64,000 bases of DNA from Alphaproteobacteria bacterium. GTDB taxonomy: Bacteria; Pseudomonadota; Alphaproteobacteria; Micropepsales; Micropepsaceae. The notes beneath the pieces were generated by a model. That model searched no databases. It saw only the letters and a list, made by a program, of their open reading frames with translations, and was not told the DNA's origin. The stretch is taken from contig CANJBZ010000016.1 in NCBI GenBank assembly GCA_947473475.1, forward strand, positions 20,809 through 84,808. The letters run 5' to 3'. Positions 17,789-27,709 of this stretch are shown piece after piece; position 1 is the first letter of the stretch, and every line of letters starts with the position of its first letter. Made by a program: the position numbers and the translations under genes.

Positions 17789-19201
17789 TTATTGCCGCAA
17801 ATGATCCGCCAGCACCCGCGCCACCGATTCGGAAATGCGCTTGGCATAGGGCACATGCAGGAATTCGTTGGGGCCGTGAGCGTTTGAGCCCGGCCCCAAC
17901 ACGCCCGTGATCAGGAACTGCGTTTTCGGGAATTTTTCGCCGAGCATTCCCATAAAGGGGATGCTGCCGCCTTCGCCCATATAGGCGGGCTCGTGCCCGA
18001 AGGCGGCGCGGCCCGCGCGGGCAACGGAGTCTTCCAGCCAAGGGGCCAGGTCCGGCGCATTCCATCCGGTCGAAACGAAACGATCCGCCTCGAATTCGAT
18101 CACCGCGCCATAGGGCGGATTGTCGGTCAGCGCCCGGCGCATCATTCCGATGGCATCGCCGTGGAGTGTCGGCGGTAAGCGCAGCGACAGTTTCAGCATC
18201 GTCGAGGGCAACAGCACGTTTCCGGCATTGGCCGGCGCGGGCAACCCTTCCGCGCCGACAATGGCGAGCTGCGGCCGCCACGTGCGGTTCAGGATCAATT
18301 CCGCCGGATCGGCCGCCATTGGCCGTGTGCCGCCGGCCCAGGGGAATTTGGAATGCACCGCCTGGCCCAAAATCGCAGCGGCGGCTTTTGCCTGGGCCAA
18401 GCGCGAAGGCGGAATTTCGACGTAAAGCCCTTCAGGCAGAATTTCGCCCGTCGCCGGATTTTCAAACCGCGACAACAGCTCGCGCGCAATGCGGAAGCTG
18501 GACGGTACGATGCCCGAAGCGTCCCCCGAATGCACCCCCTCTGTCAGTACACGAACGGTCAGCGTTGCCGTGGCGACGCCGCGGAGCGAAGTCGTCAGCC
18601 AGAGGCGGTCATAGTCGCCGCAGCCGGAATCCAGACACACCACCAATCCCGGCTGTCCGATGCGCGCTGCCAGATGATCGACATAAAACGGCAGATCGTA
18701 GCTGCCGGATTCTTCGCACGCCTCGATCAGAATGACACAGCGAGCATGAGGAATATTCTGATCGTGCAGCGCCAGAATCGCCGTCAGCGCGCCGTAAATG
18801 GCATAGCCGTCATCCGCACCGCCGCGGCCGTAGAGCTTGTCGCCGCGCATCACCGGCGTCCACGGCCCCAGGCCGTCCTGCCAGCCTGTGAATTCCGGCT
18901 GTTTGTCCAAATGGCCGTAGAGCAGGACCGGCTCGTTACCCTGCCCCGGAATTTCAATGAAGATCACGGGCGTCCGGTTCGGAAGCTGCACCACTTCCAG
19001 CGTCGCGCCGGGAATGCGCGCGAGATGTGCTCGCGCCCAGTTCGCCATCAGCGCGACGGCGGCATCCATGTGCCCGTGCGCCACCCAATCCTTGTCGAAG
19101 GCGGGCGATTTGTTGGGAATGCGGATGTAGTCGATCAGCGAGGGAACGACGCTGTCGTCCCACATTGTATCGACGAATTGCTTCAGCTGGGCGTCATCCA
19201 C
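17789..19201 (-). CDS. M20 family metallopeptidase / dipeptidase
   Basis: 470-aa cytosolic di-zinc hydrolase (peptidase family M20). Metal and catalytic residues are in LLYGHLDKQPE (His, Asp), GRGGADDGYAIYGA, EACEESGS (catalytic Glu pair), VCLDSGCGDYD and the C-terminal NAHGPNEFLHV. The lid domain begins around TLTVRVLTEGVHSGDASG. GTG 19201 is chosen because it begins 2 nt after the aldo/keto reductase stop; a longer open frame runs back through that gene without coding character. Co-transcribed with the aldo/keto reductase. Substrate is a dipeptide or N-acyl amino acid by family; nothing nearby refines it. Confidence 0.87.
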   Translation of the reverse strand: MDDAQLKQFVDTMWDDSVVPSLIDYIRIPNKSPAFDKDWVAHGHMDAAVALMANWARAHLARIPGATLEVVQLPNRTPVIFIEIPGQGNEPVLLYGHLDKQPEFTGWQDGLGPWTPVMRGDKLYGRGGADDGYAIYGALTAILALHDQNIPHARCVILIEACEESGSYDLPFYVDHLAARIGQPGLVVCLDSGCGDYDRLWLTTSLRGVATATLTVRVLTEGVHSGDASGIVPSSFRIARELLSRFENPATGEILPEGLYVEIPPSRLAQAKAAAAILGQAVHSKFPWAGGTRPMAADPAELILNRTWRPQLAIVGAEGLPAPANAGNVLLPSTMLKLSLRLPPTLHGDAIGMMRRALTDNPPYGAVIEFEADRFVSTGWNAPDLAPWLEDSVARAGRAAFGHEPAYMGEGGSIPFMGMLGEKFPKTQFLITGVLGPGSNAHGPNEFLHVPYAKRISESVARVLADHLRQ

Positions 19202-19203
19202 GT

Positions 19204-20193
19204 TCAGTCGCCTTCTGTATCGATTTCGGGAAGTTGTGCCGCATTGTAGCGCGGTCCCGAAACCGTTTGAGGGTTGACCAGCGCCTCCATCTTTTCCATC
19301 GCGCAGGGCTTCAGCTTTACGTCCGCCGCACGCGCATTGTCCGCCAAATGATCCAGCCGCGTAGTCGCAGGGATCGGGATGATATGCGGGGCCTTGTGCA
19401 GCAGCCAGGCGAGGCAAAGCTGCGCCATGGTGCAATCGTTTTCGCGCGCGATTTGCGCAAAACCATCCAGCAGTTCCAGGTTCTTCTGGAAGTGGGGCGC
19501 CTGAAACCGCGGCATCGCCAGCCGGATATCCTTGGGCGGCAATTGCACGGGATCGCGGATATCGCCGGTCAAGAACGCGCGCGCCAGCGGACTGAACGCG
19601 ACAAAGGCGACGCCCAGCTCGCGGCAGGCATCCAGCACCGCGATTTCCGGGTTGCGTGTCCACAGCGAATATTCGCTCTGCATCGCCGCAATCGGATGCA
19701 CGGCATGCGCTTTCCGCAAAGTGGCCGCCGATACTTCGGAAAGACCGATGGCGCGGACCTTACCGGACTTCACCATGTCGGCCAGGGCGCCGATGCTGTC
19801 CTCGATGGGAACGCGCTTGTCCCAACGATGCAGGTAATACAGATCGATCACGTCGGTCTGCAGGCGTTTCAGACTGTCTTCGAGATTCTGCTTCAGCACG
19901 GCGGGATGGCCGTCGATCTCCTTGCCGCCGGAAGCGCCGCGGAACATGCCGCATTTGCTGGCCAGGAAGAACTCACGGCGGCGATGCTTCAGCGTGTTGC
20001 CGAGCAGCGTTTCGTTGGCCCCGAAGCCATACAACGACGCCGTATCGAAATGCGTGTAGCCGAAATCAAGCGCCTTCAGCAGAACATCGGCGGCGGCTTT
20101 CGGATCGGGCGGATTGCCATAGGCGTGCGACAGCACCATGCAGCCGAGCCCAATGGCGGAGACGTCGAACGAACCGATTTTGCGCGTTTGCAT
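19204..20193 (-). CDS. aldo/keto reductase
   Basis: 329-aa NADPH-dependent (beta/alpha)8 oxidoreductase. The tetrad is visible as FDTASLYG (Asp, Tyr), ASKCGM (Lys) and LYYLHRWDK (His). The cofactor region IPIPATTRLDHLADNARAADV is near the C-terminus. ATG 20193 is used; the upstream frame runs into a repeat. Similar to proteins annotated as general stress protein 69 / YajO-like reductases. Followed after 2 nt by the M20 peptidase. Confidence 0.9.
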   Translation of the reverse strand: MQTRKIGSFDVSAIGLGCMVLSHAYGNPPDPKAAADVLLKALDFGYTHFDTASLYGFGANETLLGNTLKHRRREFFLASKCGMFRGASGGKEIDGHPAVLKQNLEDSLKRLQTDVIDLYYLHRWDKRVPIEDSIGALADMVKSGKVRAIGLSEVSAATLRKAHAVHPIAAMQSEYSLWTRNPEIAVLDACRELGVAFVAFSPLARAFLTGDIRDPVQLPPKDIRLAMPRFQAPHFQKNLELLDGFAQIARENDCTMAQLCLAWLLHKAPHIIPIPATTRLDHLADNARAADVKLKPCAMEKMEALVNPQTVSGPRYNAAQLPEIDTEGD

Positions 20194-20230
20194 GCGTTCA
20201 CCATTCAAGAATTGCAGAGGCGGTTGGCGC

Positions 20231-20285
20231 CAGCCCCCCTCCACCGCTTCGCGGCCCCCCTCCCCCGTAACAACGGGGGAGGAAA
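20231..20285. repeat. palindromic intergenic repeat, family D copy 1
   Basis: CCCCCTCCACCGCTTCGCGG followed by a CCCCCGTAACAACGGGGG-type hairpin. The same modules in larger, mirrored form are at 35981-36115. Lies between ligC and the aldo/keto reductase, both on the minus strand. Confidence 0.85.
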
Positions 20286-20295
20286 GGAGCGAGCG

Positions 20296-21252
20296 TCACA
20301 TCACGCATTCGCGGTTGGGGTCGATCATCTTTTCCAGTTTGCCGAGCACGTGCATGCAGGGAAGCACCTGCTCCAGGCTGGAATTGGGTTCGCGCTTTTC
20401 CCGGATGGCAGCGATGAATTCGCGGTCTTCCAGTTCGATCCCGTCCATGGACACATCGACCTTGGACAAATCGATGGGGTTGTTCTTCCCGTCCGCCAGA
20501 TCGTCGTAATAGGCTTGATAGGTGGCGTTGTCGCAGATGTAGCGGAAGAATGAGCCGATGGGGCCGTCATTGTTGAACGACAGCGACAGCGTCAGCATGG
20601 CGCCCGACGGCACTCGCATCAGAATGCCCATGTCCATGGCGATGCCGAGATCGGGATGGCGCGGCCCTTGGACGGCGTAGCATTCCCTGGTGATCTCGCC
20701 CGTCTGGTAGTGGAACAGATCCACCGTGTGCGCGGCGTGGTGCCACAACAGATGATCCGTCCAACTGCGCGGCTTACCGGCGGCGTTCATGTTGGTGCGG
20801 CGGAAGAAATAGGTCTGCACATCCATCTGCTGAATTTTGATCTCGCCCTTTTCGATGCGGCGACGAACGAATTGATGGCTGGGATTGAAGCGGCGTACAT
20901 GGCCGCCCATCGCGACAACGCCGGTTTCCTTGGCGATTTTCGTCAGTGCTTCGGCATCCTCGACAGTGTCGGCAACCGGAATTTCGATCAGCACGTGCTT
21001 GCCGGCGCGCATCACCAGTTCGCCCTGAGCACGGTGCATTTGCGTCGGCGTCGCCAGGATCACCGCATCGGCACGCGCAATTCCCTCACCAAGATCGTTC
21101 CCCCAATGCTTGATCCCATATTTCTGCGCGACTTCTTCGGTGCCCTTCGGATTGCCGCCAATCAGCGACACCACTTCCACGTCCGGAATGCGCTTTAAGG
21201 CATCCAAATGCTTCTGACCGAAGGCGCCTTGTCCCGCGACACAAATCTTCAT
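20296..21252 (-). CDS. ligC: 4-carboxy-2-hydroxymuconate-6-semialdehyde dehydrogenase
   Basis: 318-aa Gfo/Idh/MocA-fold NAD(P) dehydrogenase that turns the ring-cleavage product of protocatechuate (as its hemiacetal) into 2-pyrone-4,6-dicarboxylate. The Rossmann start MKICVAGQGAFGQKHLDALK and the strongly LigC-specific block QQMDVQTYFFRRTNMNAAGK followed by RSWTDHLLWHHAAHTVDLF identify it rather than a generic MocA protein. ATG 21252 has AGAGG 7 nt upstream. It ends the lig operon, 19 nt after ligB. A family-D repeat follows its stop. Confidence 0.95.
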   Translation of the reverse strand: MKICVAGQGAFGQKHLDALKRIPDVEVVSLIGGNPKGTEEVAQKYGIKHWGNDLGEGIARADAVILATPTQMHRAQGELVMRAGKHVLIEIPVADTVEDAEALTKIAKETGVVAMGGHVRRFNPSHQFVRRRIEKGEIKIQQMDVQTYFFRRTNMNAAGKPRSWTDHLLWHHAAHTVDLFHYQTGEITRECYAVQGPRHPDLGIAMDMGILMRVPSGAMLTLSLSFNNDGPIGSFFRYICDNATYQAYYDDLADGKNNPIDLSKVDVSMDGIELEDREFIAAIREKREPNSSLEQVLPCMHVLGKLEKMIDPNRECVM

Positions 21253-21271
21253 CGTCAAACCTCTTCCCGTC

Positions 21272-22508
<1,237 letters not shown>

Positions 22509-22511
22509 GGC

Positions 22512-23393
22512 TCAGGTCCAATACAGCCGCATGGGATTATCGACGAGCAGCTTCTTCTGCAGCGCCGGTGTGGTCGCGATCTTCGGGATCACATCAACCA
22601 GGATTCCGTCATCCGGCGCTTCGACCGGCATGTTGGGGTGGGGCCAGTCGGTGCCCCACAGCACGCGGTCGGGATAGCGTTCCACCAGCGTTTTCCCGAA
22701 CGGCACGACATCGTCATAGGGCGCGCCGGCAACGGTAAGACGTTCGGGCCCCGAGACTTTGGTCCAGATGTTTGTGTGCTTGTCGGCGAGGCGCAGATAC
22801 CGCTGAAATTCGGGATGATCGACGCCCTTCTTCACGTCGGGGCGGCCCATGTGATCGACCAGTACCGCCGTGGGAAGCGAGGTGAAGAAATCCTCAAGCT
22901 CCGGCAGATCGGGCATCTCGAAATAGACCACGATATGCCACCCCAAGGGCGCAATCCGCGCGGCGATCCGCTCCAGCACGTCGCGCGGCGTGAAATCGAC
23001 CAGGCGCTTCACGAAATTGAAGCGCACGCCTTTCACGCCGGCTTCGTTCATGGCCTTCAATTCGGCGTCGGTGACCTCTTCGCCGATCACCGCGATGCCA
23101 CGCGCCTTGTTGTTGGAATTGACAAGCGCGTCGATCAGCGCGGCGTTATCCTTGCCGTGGCAACTCGCTTGCACGATGACGTTTTTATCGAAGCCCAGAA
23201 AATCCCGCAGCTCGAACAGCTTTTCCTTGGGCGCATCGACAGGCGTGTATTTGCGCTCCGGCGCGTACGGGAATTTGCCCGGCGGGCCGAACACGTGACA
23301 ATGCGCGTCCACGCTTCCCGCTGGCGCCTTAAACTTCGGCTTCGACGGGTTCGGATGGAAAGGAATATAGGGCGGGTTGGTGTTCTTGTTCAC
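22512..23393 (-). CDS. ligI: 2-pyrone-4,6-dicarboxylate hydrolase
   Basis: 293-aa amidohydrolase-superfamily enzyme that hydrolyses 2-pyrone-4,6-dicarboxylate to 4-oxalomesaconate/4-carboxy-2-hydroxymuconate. It has N-terminal DAHCHVFGP, the HGKDNAALIDAL region, VDHMGRPDV and the C-terminal GTDWPHPN, the order known for LigI. GTG 23393 is preceded by GGAG. Sits between the symporter gene and ligA. Confidence 0.95.
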   Translation of the reverse strand: MNKNTNPPYIPFHPNPSKPKFKAPAGSVDAHCHVFGPPGKFPYAPERKYTPVDAPKEKLFELRDFLGFDKNVIVQASCHGKDNAALIDALVNSNNKARGIAVIGEEVTDAELKAMNEAGVKGVRFNFVKRLVDFTPRDVLERIAARIAPLGWHIVVYFEMPDLPELEDFFTSLPTAVLVDHMGRPDVKKGVDHPEFQRYLRLADKHTNIWTKVSGPERLTVAGAPYDDVVPFGKTLVERYPDRVLWGTDWPHPNMPVEAPDDGILVDVIPKIATTPALQKKLLVDNPMRLYWT

Positions 23394-23402
23394 GCGTGCT
23401 CC

Positions 23403-24686
23403 TCATTCGGCCGGTTTGGGTGCGGCCGTCGCCCAGGGCGCGCCGACGCCGACTTGTGCATATAGACGGTCGGTTGCCAGCGCTCTATCCCATTTGGCGA
23501 CGAGGATTGTGGCAACACAATTTCCCACCACATTGACGAAGGTCAAAGCTTCCGCCAATAGCCGGTGAATTCCGAGCACCAAAGCGATGCTGGCCACCGG
23601 GATCGAGCCGACCGAGGCGATGGTTCCCGCCAAAACAACGAAAGCGGCCCCGGCCACGCCTGCTGCCCCTTTCGAGGTGAGCAGCGCCACCGCCACCAGG
23701 ACGATCTGCTGCTCCAGCGAGAGCGGCGTGTTGGTCGCCTGCGCCAGAAACACCGACGCCGTAGCAAGGTAAAGGCATGTTCCGTCGAGATTGAAGGAAT
23801 AGCCTGTTGGGATCACAAGCCCGACGACGGATTCTTCGCAGCCCAAGGCCTGCAGCTTTTGCACGAGCCGCGGCAGCACCGTCTCCGATGAGGTGGTGGC
23901 CGCCACGATCAGCAGTTCCTCACGGATGTAATAGAGCAACTTGAAGATGCTTACGCCCATGGCGCGGGCGACACCGCCCAGGACGATAAAGGCGAAGGCA
24001 AAGCACACGACGTAGAATTCGAGAATCAAATTGCCGAGCGACAGCAGCGACGCCGCGCCAAAGCGCCCAACGGTGAAGGCAATCGCACCGAATGCGCCCA
24101 ACGGCGCCACCCACATGATGAAGCCGACAATGCGGAAGAAAATCTGCGAGAGACGCCCGATGAGATCGAGAACGGGCCGCGCCGGTTCACCAACAAGCGC
24201 CAACGCAAAGGCGAACAGCACCGATACGAAGAGCACCTGAAGGACGTCGCCTTGGACAAAGGCCGATGCGAGCGTCGCTGGGATGATGTGCAGCAGGAAT
24301 TCCGCCGCGGTCTGATGCTGCGCCGCCGTTGTGTAGGTTTTGACCGCGCTGGCGTCGAGCGCCGCCGGATCGACATTCATGCCAACGCCAGGCTGCCAGA
24401 GGTTGACGGCCACCAGCGCGAAGACAAGCGCCGCCAGCGTGATGACCTCGAACCAAATCAGCGCCTTCAGCGCGACGCGCCCGACCCGCCGCATGTCGTT
24501 CATCGAGGCGATGCCATGCACGACCGTGCAGAAGATCACCGGCCCGATGATCATGCGGATCAGATTGACGAAAGCATCGCCCAGCGGCTGCATCTGCGCG
24601 CCAAGCGTGGGCCGCACATACCCCAGCACCGCACCCGCAGCCATCGCCACCAGCACCTGAAACCATAGCTGCCGGATGAGGCGCAT
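23403..24686 (-). CDS. dicarboxylate:cation symporter (DAACS family, DctA/GltP-like) in the lig operon
   Basis: 427-aa inner-membrane carrier. The C-terminal transport core shows the family signatures: ATTSSETVLPRL (hairpin 1, serine-rich), GYSFNLDGTCLYLATASVFLAQ (TM7, NMDGT-like) and NVVGNCVATILVAKWD (TM8). The N-terminal half has RMIIGPVIFCTVVHGIASM. It is embedded in the ring-cleavage operon, with GGGGAGGG from a palindromic repeat 8 nt before ATG 24686 and 9 nt from its stop to the ligI start. An aromatic or pyrone di-acid import role is inferred from this context; family members usually carry C4-dicarboxylates or glutamate. Confidence 0.93.
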   Translation of the reverse strand: MRLIRQLWFQVLVAMAAGAVLGYVRPTLGAQMQPLGDAFVNLIRMIIGPVIFCTVVHGIASMNDMRRVGRVALKALIWFEVITLAALVFALVAVNLWQPGVGMNVDPAALDASAVKTYTTAAQHQTAAEFLLHIIPATLASAFVQGDVLQVLFVSVLFAFALALVGEPARPVLDLIGRLSQIFFRIVGFIMWVAPLGAFGAIAFTVGRFGAASLLSLGNLILEFYVVCFAFAFIVLGGVARAMGVSIFKLLYYIREELLIVAATTSSETVLPRLVQKLQALGCEESVVGLVIPTGYSFNLDGTCLYLATASVFLAQATNTPLSLEQQIVLVAVALLTSKGAAGVAGAAFVVLAGTIASVGSIPVASIALVLGIHRLLAEALTFVNVVGNCVATILVAKWDRALATDRLYAQVGVGAPWATAAPKPAE

Positions 24687-24694
24687 TGGCTAAA

Positions 24695-24862
24695 CCCTCC
24701 CCTTGAGGGTCGTAGGGCGAAAAGAAAAAGGTCCAGTGGACCTTTTTCCGCCCGAAGCTCGAAGACGCGAAGCGGCTTCGGGGAGGGGACTTAGCCGGCA
24801 ACACTCCCCTCCCCGAAATTTTTCTTCCGAAAAATTTCGACCCTCCCTCAAGGGGAGGGTGG
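24695..24862. repeat. palindromic intergenic repeat, family B copy 2
   Basis: Outer CCCTCCCCTTGAGGG and CTCAAGGGGAGGG arms, inner GGGGAGGGG/CCCCTCCCC arms and several small hairpins, including GTCCAGTGGAC. Same build as 8150-8279. It separates ligJ from the symporter gene without a strand change. Confidence 0.87.
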
Positions 24863-24883
24863 GAGTGGTATGCGCCAATATTG

Positions 24884-25918
24884 TCACTTCTTCGCCGCCG
24901 CGATCTTGTCGAGCTTGGCACCGACGCGGGGATAGACCTTGCGGGCGTTGCCTTCGAAGATCTTCTGCTTGTCAGCGGCGGACAGCGCCGTTGCATCGAC
25001 ATAGCGCTTGGTATCGTCATAGGGATTGCCGGTCGTCGGATCATCGCCCTTCACCGCGCCCAGCATTTCCGATGCAAACAGGATGTTGTCGGGCGAAACG
25101 AGCTTCGTCAGCAGATCGATGCCGGGCTGATGATAAACGCAGGTGTCGAAATAGACGTTGTTGCGCATCATCTCATCCAGCGGCGGCCGGTTCATGTTCT
25201 GCGCCAGACCGCGATAGCGGCCCCAGTGATAGGGCGCCGCGCCGCCGCCATGCGGAACGATCAGCTTCAGTTCGGGGAAATCCTTAAACAGATCGCCCTG
25301 GATGAATTGCATGAACGCGGTCGTATCGGCGTTGATGTAATGCGCGCCGGTGGTGTGGAAGTTCGGATTACAGGACATGCTGACATGCACCATCGCCGGC
25401 ACCTGCAGCTCGCACAGCTTTTCGTAGAACTTGTACCAGAAGCGGTCGGTCAACGGCGGCGCCGTCCAATTGCCGCCGGACGGATCGGGGTTGAGATTGC
25501 AGCCGACAAAGCCAAGCTCATTGACGCAACGCTCCAGCTCCTCAATGCAATTCTCCGGCGACACGCCGGGGCTTTGCGGCAACTGGCAGACGCCAATGAA
25601 ATTGTTCGGAAACAGATTGCAAACGCGGTGGATGCAATCGTTGGACAGACGCGACCATTCCAGGCTCGTCTTGGCATCGCCGACGTGATGGCCCATGCCC
25701 GACGCACGCGGGGAGAACAGCGTCACGTCGGTGCCGCGTTCGCGCTGAATGCGGAGCTGATTGCCTTCCACGCTGGCGCGGAAATCATCGTCGCTGATCT
25801 TCATCGAAGCCGGCGATGGCGCACCCGCCGGATCGTTCAATGCGGCGATCTGCTTCTGCCGGAAATCCATCAGCGGCTTCGGCTCGGTCGTGTAATGGCC
25901 GTGGCAATCGACAATCAT
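24884..25918 (-). CDS. ligJ: 4-oxalomesaconate hydratase
   Basis: 344-aa amidohydrolase-fold zinc enzyme that hydrates 4-oxalomesaconate to 4-carboxy-4-hydroxy-2-oxoadipate. It has MIVDCHGHYTTEP at the N-terminus (HxH), SPRASGMGHHVG, ELGFVGCNLNPDPSGGNWTA, MVHVSMSCNPNFHTTGAHY and the VPHGGGAAPYHWGRYRG block, all typical of LigJ. ATG 25918 has AAGGGGA 5 nt upstream; the longer frame reads back into the DUF1932 gene. Length matches the family. Confidence 0.95.
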   Translation of the reverse strand: MIVDCHGHYTTEPKPLMDFRQKQIAALNDPAGAPSPASMKISDDDFRASVEGNQLRIQRERGTDVTLFSPRASGMGHHVGDAKTSLEWSRLSNDCIHRVCNLFPNNFIGVCQLPQSPGVSPENCIEELERCVNELGFVGCNLNPDPSGGNWTAPPLTDRFWYKFYEKLCELQVPAMVHVSMSCNPNFHTTGAHYINADTTAFMQFIQGDLFKDFPELKLIVPHGGGAAPYHWGRYRGLAQNMNRPPLDEMMRNNVYFDTCVYHQPGIDLLTKLVSPDNILFASEMLGAVKGDDPTTGNPYDDTKRYVDATALSAADKQKIFEGNARKVYPRVGAKLDKIAAAKK

Positions 25919-25931
25919 GCGTGTCCCCTTT

Positions 25932-26840
25932 TTACTCGGCCGCCTTGGCCGCCGCGTTTTCGTTTTCGAGATTTCTGCGAATGGCGTCGAGCATGCCGCC
26001 AAGATCGTTGCTGTAAGCGAGCGCGTTTTTGTGCCCTGCCGACCAATCCTCGCGCTCCGCCGTCGCCAGCGCCATCAAGGGTGTGATCCCGGCTTCCGCC
26101 ACGGTCTTGGCCGACTCGCGCATTTCTTCGGCGCGGCGGGTGCCATGCTCCAAGGTGCGTGAAACGAAGTAGCGGGCGAGTTTTTCCCAATCGCCGACTG
26201 GCAGTAGGTCCGACAGTGACTCCAGCACCGTCTTATCGACGCCGTAATAGCGCGCGGCCAGCATGGATTCGCAGAGCAGCGCTTCCACGCCTTTGATCAT
26301 CACGCTGCGGCACATCTTGGTAGCCGACGCTTGGCCGACCATGTCGGAAAACGGTTTGACGCCAGTAAATCCCAGCGGACGCGCGCGCTCCGCAAATTCG
26401 TGGGCGTGGGGGCCACCCAGCAGCATGGCGGATGCCACGCGCTTGGGCGCAATCGGCATCATGACAGCAGCTTCGACATAGCGGCCGCCGGTCTTTTCAA
26501 CGATGGCCGCGCACGCCTGTTTCATGCCCGGCGAAACCGAATTCACGTCCATATAGAAAGCGCCGCGTGGCAGATGCGGCGCCGCACTCTCGGCGGCTTC
26601 CAAATCGGAGGCAGCGGTCACCGCAGCAATAACCAGCTCCGCGTCCTTCACCGCTTCGGCGGCGCTTCTGACGGCGCGCACTTGCACCTTGGACACCGCG
26701 CGTGACGGCAAGCTGCCGGGATTGGCAAAAAGAATGTCATACGCCGTCACGGCCGCCCCGGCGGCGAGCAAATCGGCGCCGAGGGTCTGGCCCACTTCGC
26801 CAAACCCGATCAGCGCGACTCGCGAGAAAGGGGCAGCCAT
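25932..26840 (-). CDS. NAD(P)-binding DUF1932 protein in the lig operon
   Basis: 302-aa protein of the 6-phosphogluconate/beta-hydroxyacid dehydrogenase superfamily. N-terminal Rossmann GFGEVGQTLGADLLAAG, substrate-site MDVNSVSPGMKQACA and a DUF1932 C-terminal helical domain with the catalytic-Lys region SATKMCRSVMIKGVEALLCE. It lies between ligK and ligJ, with gaps of 9 and 13 nt, so it is clearly in the operon. The 4-oxalomesaconate tautomerase LigU is not in the window; whether this protein replaces it or acts on a side product is unknown. Confidence 0.88.
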   Translation of the reverse strand: MAAPFSRVALIGFGEVGQTLGADLLAAGAAVTAYDILFANPGSLPSRAVSKVQVRAVRSAAEAVKDAELVIAAVTAASDLEAAESAAPHLPRGAFYMDVNSVSPGMKQACAAIVEKTGGRYVEAAVMMPIAPKRVASAMLLGGPHAHEFAERARPLGFTGVKPFSDMVGQASATKMCRSVMIKGVEALLCESMLAARYYGVDKTVLESLSDLLPVGDWEKLARYFVSRTLEHGTRRAEEMRESAKTVAEAGITPLMALATAEREDWSAGHKNALAYSNDLGGMLDAIRRNLENENAAAKAAE

Positions 26841-26849
26841 TGCGGCGGC

Positions 26850-27539
26850 TCAATCTTCCGGCGGGTTGTCGAGCCACTGCAGGCCGCGCTCGGCCAGCTT
26901 GGCGCGCATATTGTTCACGTCCAGGCTGAGTTCGCCGTTCAGATAACGCTGGCGGCTTTTGGCCTCTTTCTCTTCACGTTCCACGGACATGCGCAGGACG
27001 TCAGCGGCTTCCTTGCGGCGCACGACCACGATGCCGTCGTCATCGGCCACGATTAGATCGCCCGGATTGATGAGCTGACCGGCGCAGACGATCGGGATGT
27101 TCACATTGCCGACGGTCTCTTTCACCGTGCCTTGCGCGAACACCGCTTTCGACCAAACCGGGAATTGCATCTTGGTCAGTTCCATGACGTCGCGGCAGCC
27201 GGCTTCCAGAACCAGACCCAACACGCCGCGCGTCTGAAGCTGCGTCGCGATAAGCTCGCCGAAATAGCCGTCCTCGCAGGGGCTGGTCGGCGCGGCGACC
27301 AGGATGTCGCCCTTTTTGCACTGCTCGACCGCCGCATGGAGCATCCAGTTGTCGCCCGGCGCCATCTCGCAGGTGACCGCCGTGCCGACGATGTGGCAGG
27401 GGCGGTAGATCGGCCGCATATAGGAGGCGAGCAGGCCCTTGCGTCCTTGCGCCTCGTGTACGGTCGCGACACCGATGCCCTTGTAGCCCGCGACCACCGC
27501 GGAATCGGTCCTTTGGATGTTACGGACGACGACGTTCAC
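26850..27539 (-). CDS. ligK: 4-carboxy-4-hydroxy-2-oxoadipate aldolase
   Basis: 229-aa class II (metal-dependent) pyruvate aldolase of the HMG/CHA type that cleaves CHA to pyruvate and oxaloacetate. The RraA-like fold motifs are ATVHEAQGRKG, AGDN-equivalent APGDNWMLHAAVEQ, GELIATQLQTRGVLGLVLEAGCRD and ADDDGIVVV. GTG 27539 is chosen because AAGGGAGA sits 6-7 nt upstream; the longer frame has no such signal. First gene of the lig operon. Its upstream region (27540-27709) is shared with the divergent alpha/beta hydrolase and should carry the promoter; no regulator gene (ligR type) is nearby. Confidence 0.94.
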   Translation of the reverse strand: MNVVVRNIQRTDSAVVAGYKGIGVATVHEAQGRKGLLASYMRPIYRPCHIVGTAVTCEMAPGDNWMLHAAVEQCKKGDILVAAPTSPCEDGYFGELIATQLQTRGVLGLVLEAGCRDVMELTKMQFPVWSKAVFAQGTVKETVGNVNIPIVCAGQLINPGDLIVADDDGIVVVRRKEAADVLRMSVEREEKEAKSRQRYLNGELSLDVNNMRAKLAERGLQWLDNPPED

Positions 27540-27709
27540 GCGAATTCTCCCTTTGATTATAAAGACTTGCCTCAGAACCGAGCGGCCGGGCGGATTTGCG
27601 GACATTCATAGGCCCGCCGGGTGCGAAGCTCAATAGAGTTCGCTTGCCGCAGCCATTGCCGGAGCGCCAAGGCCGGTGCCATACAGTCGGCAAACAATGA
27701 GGGACAGAC

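Noticed and set aside
18000-19663. 150-residue N-terminal extension of the M20 dipeptidase
   Set aside because: Runs antiparallel in frame space through the aldo/keto reductase gene without coding features; the M20 family begins near GTG 19201.
24690-24887. Open frame translating through the family-B repeat
   Set aside because: Typical spurious peptide (TLPLREGRN-like) generated by palindromic repeats.
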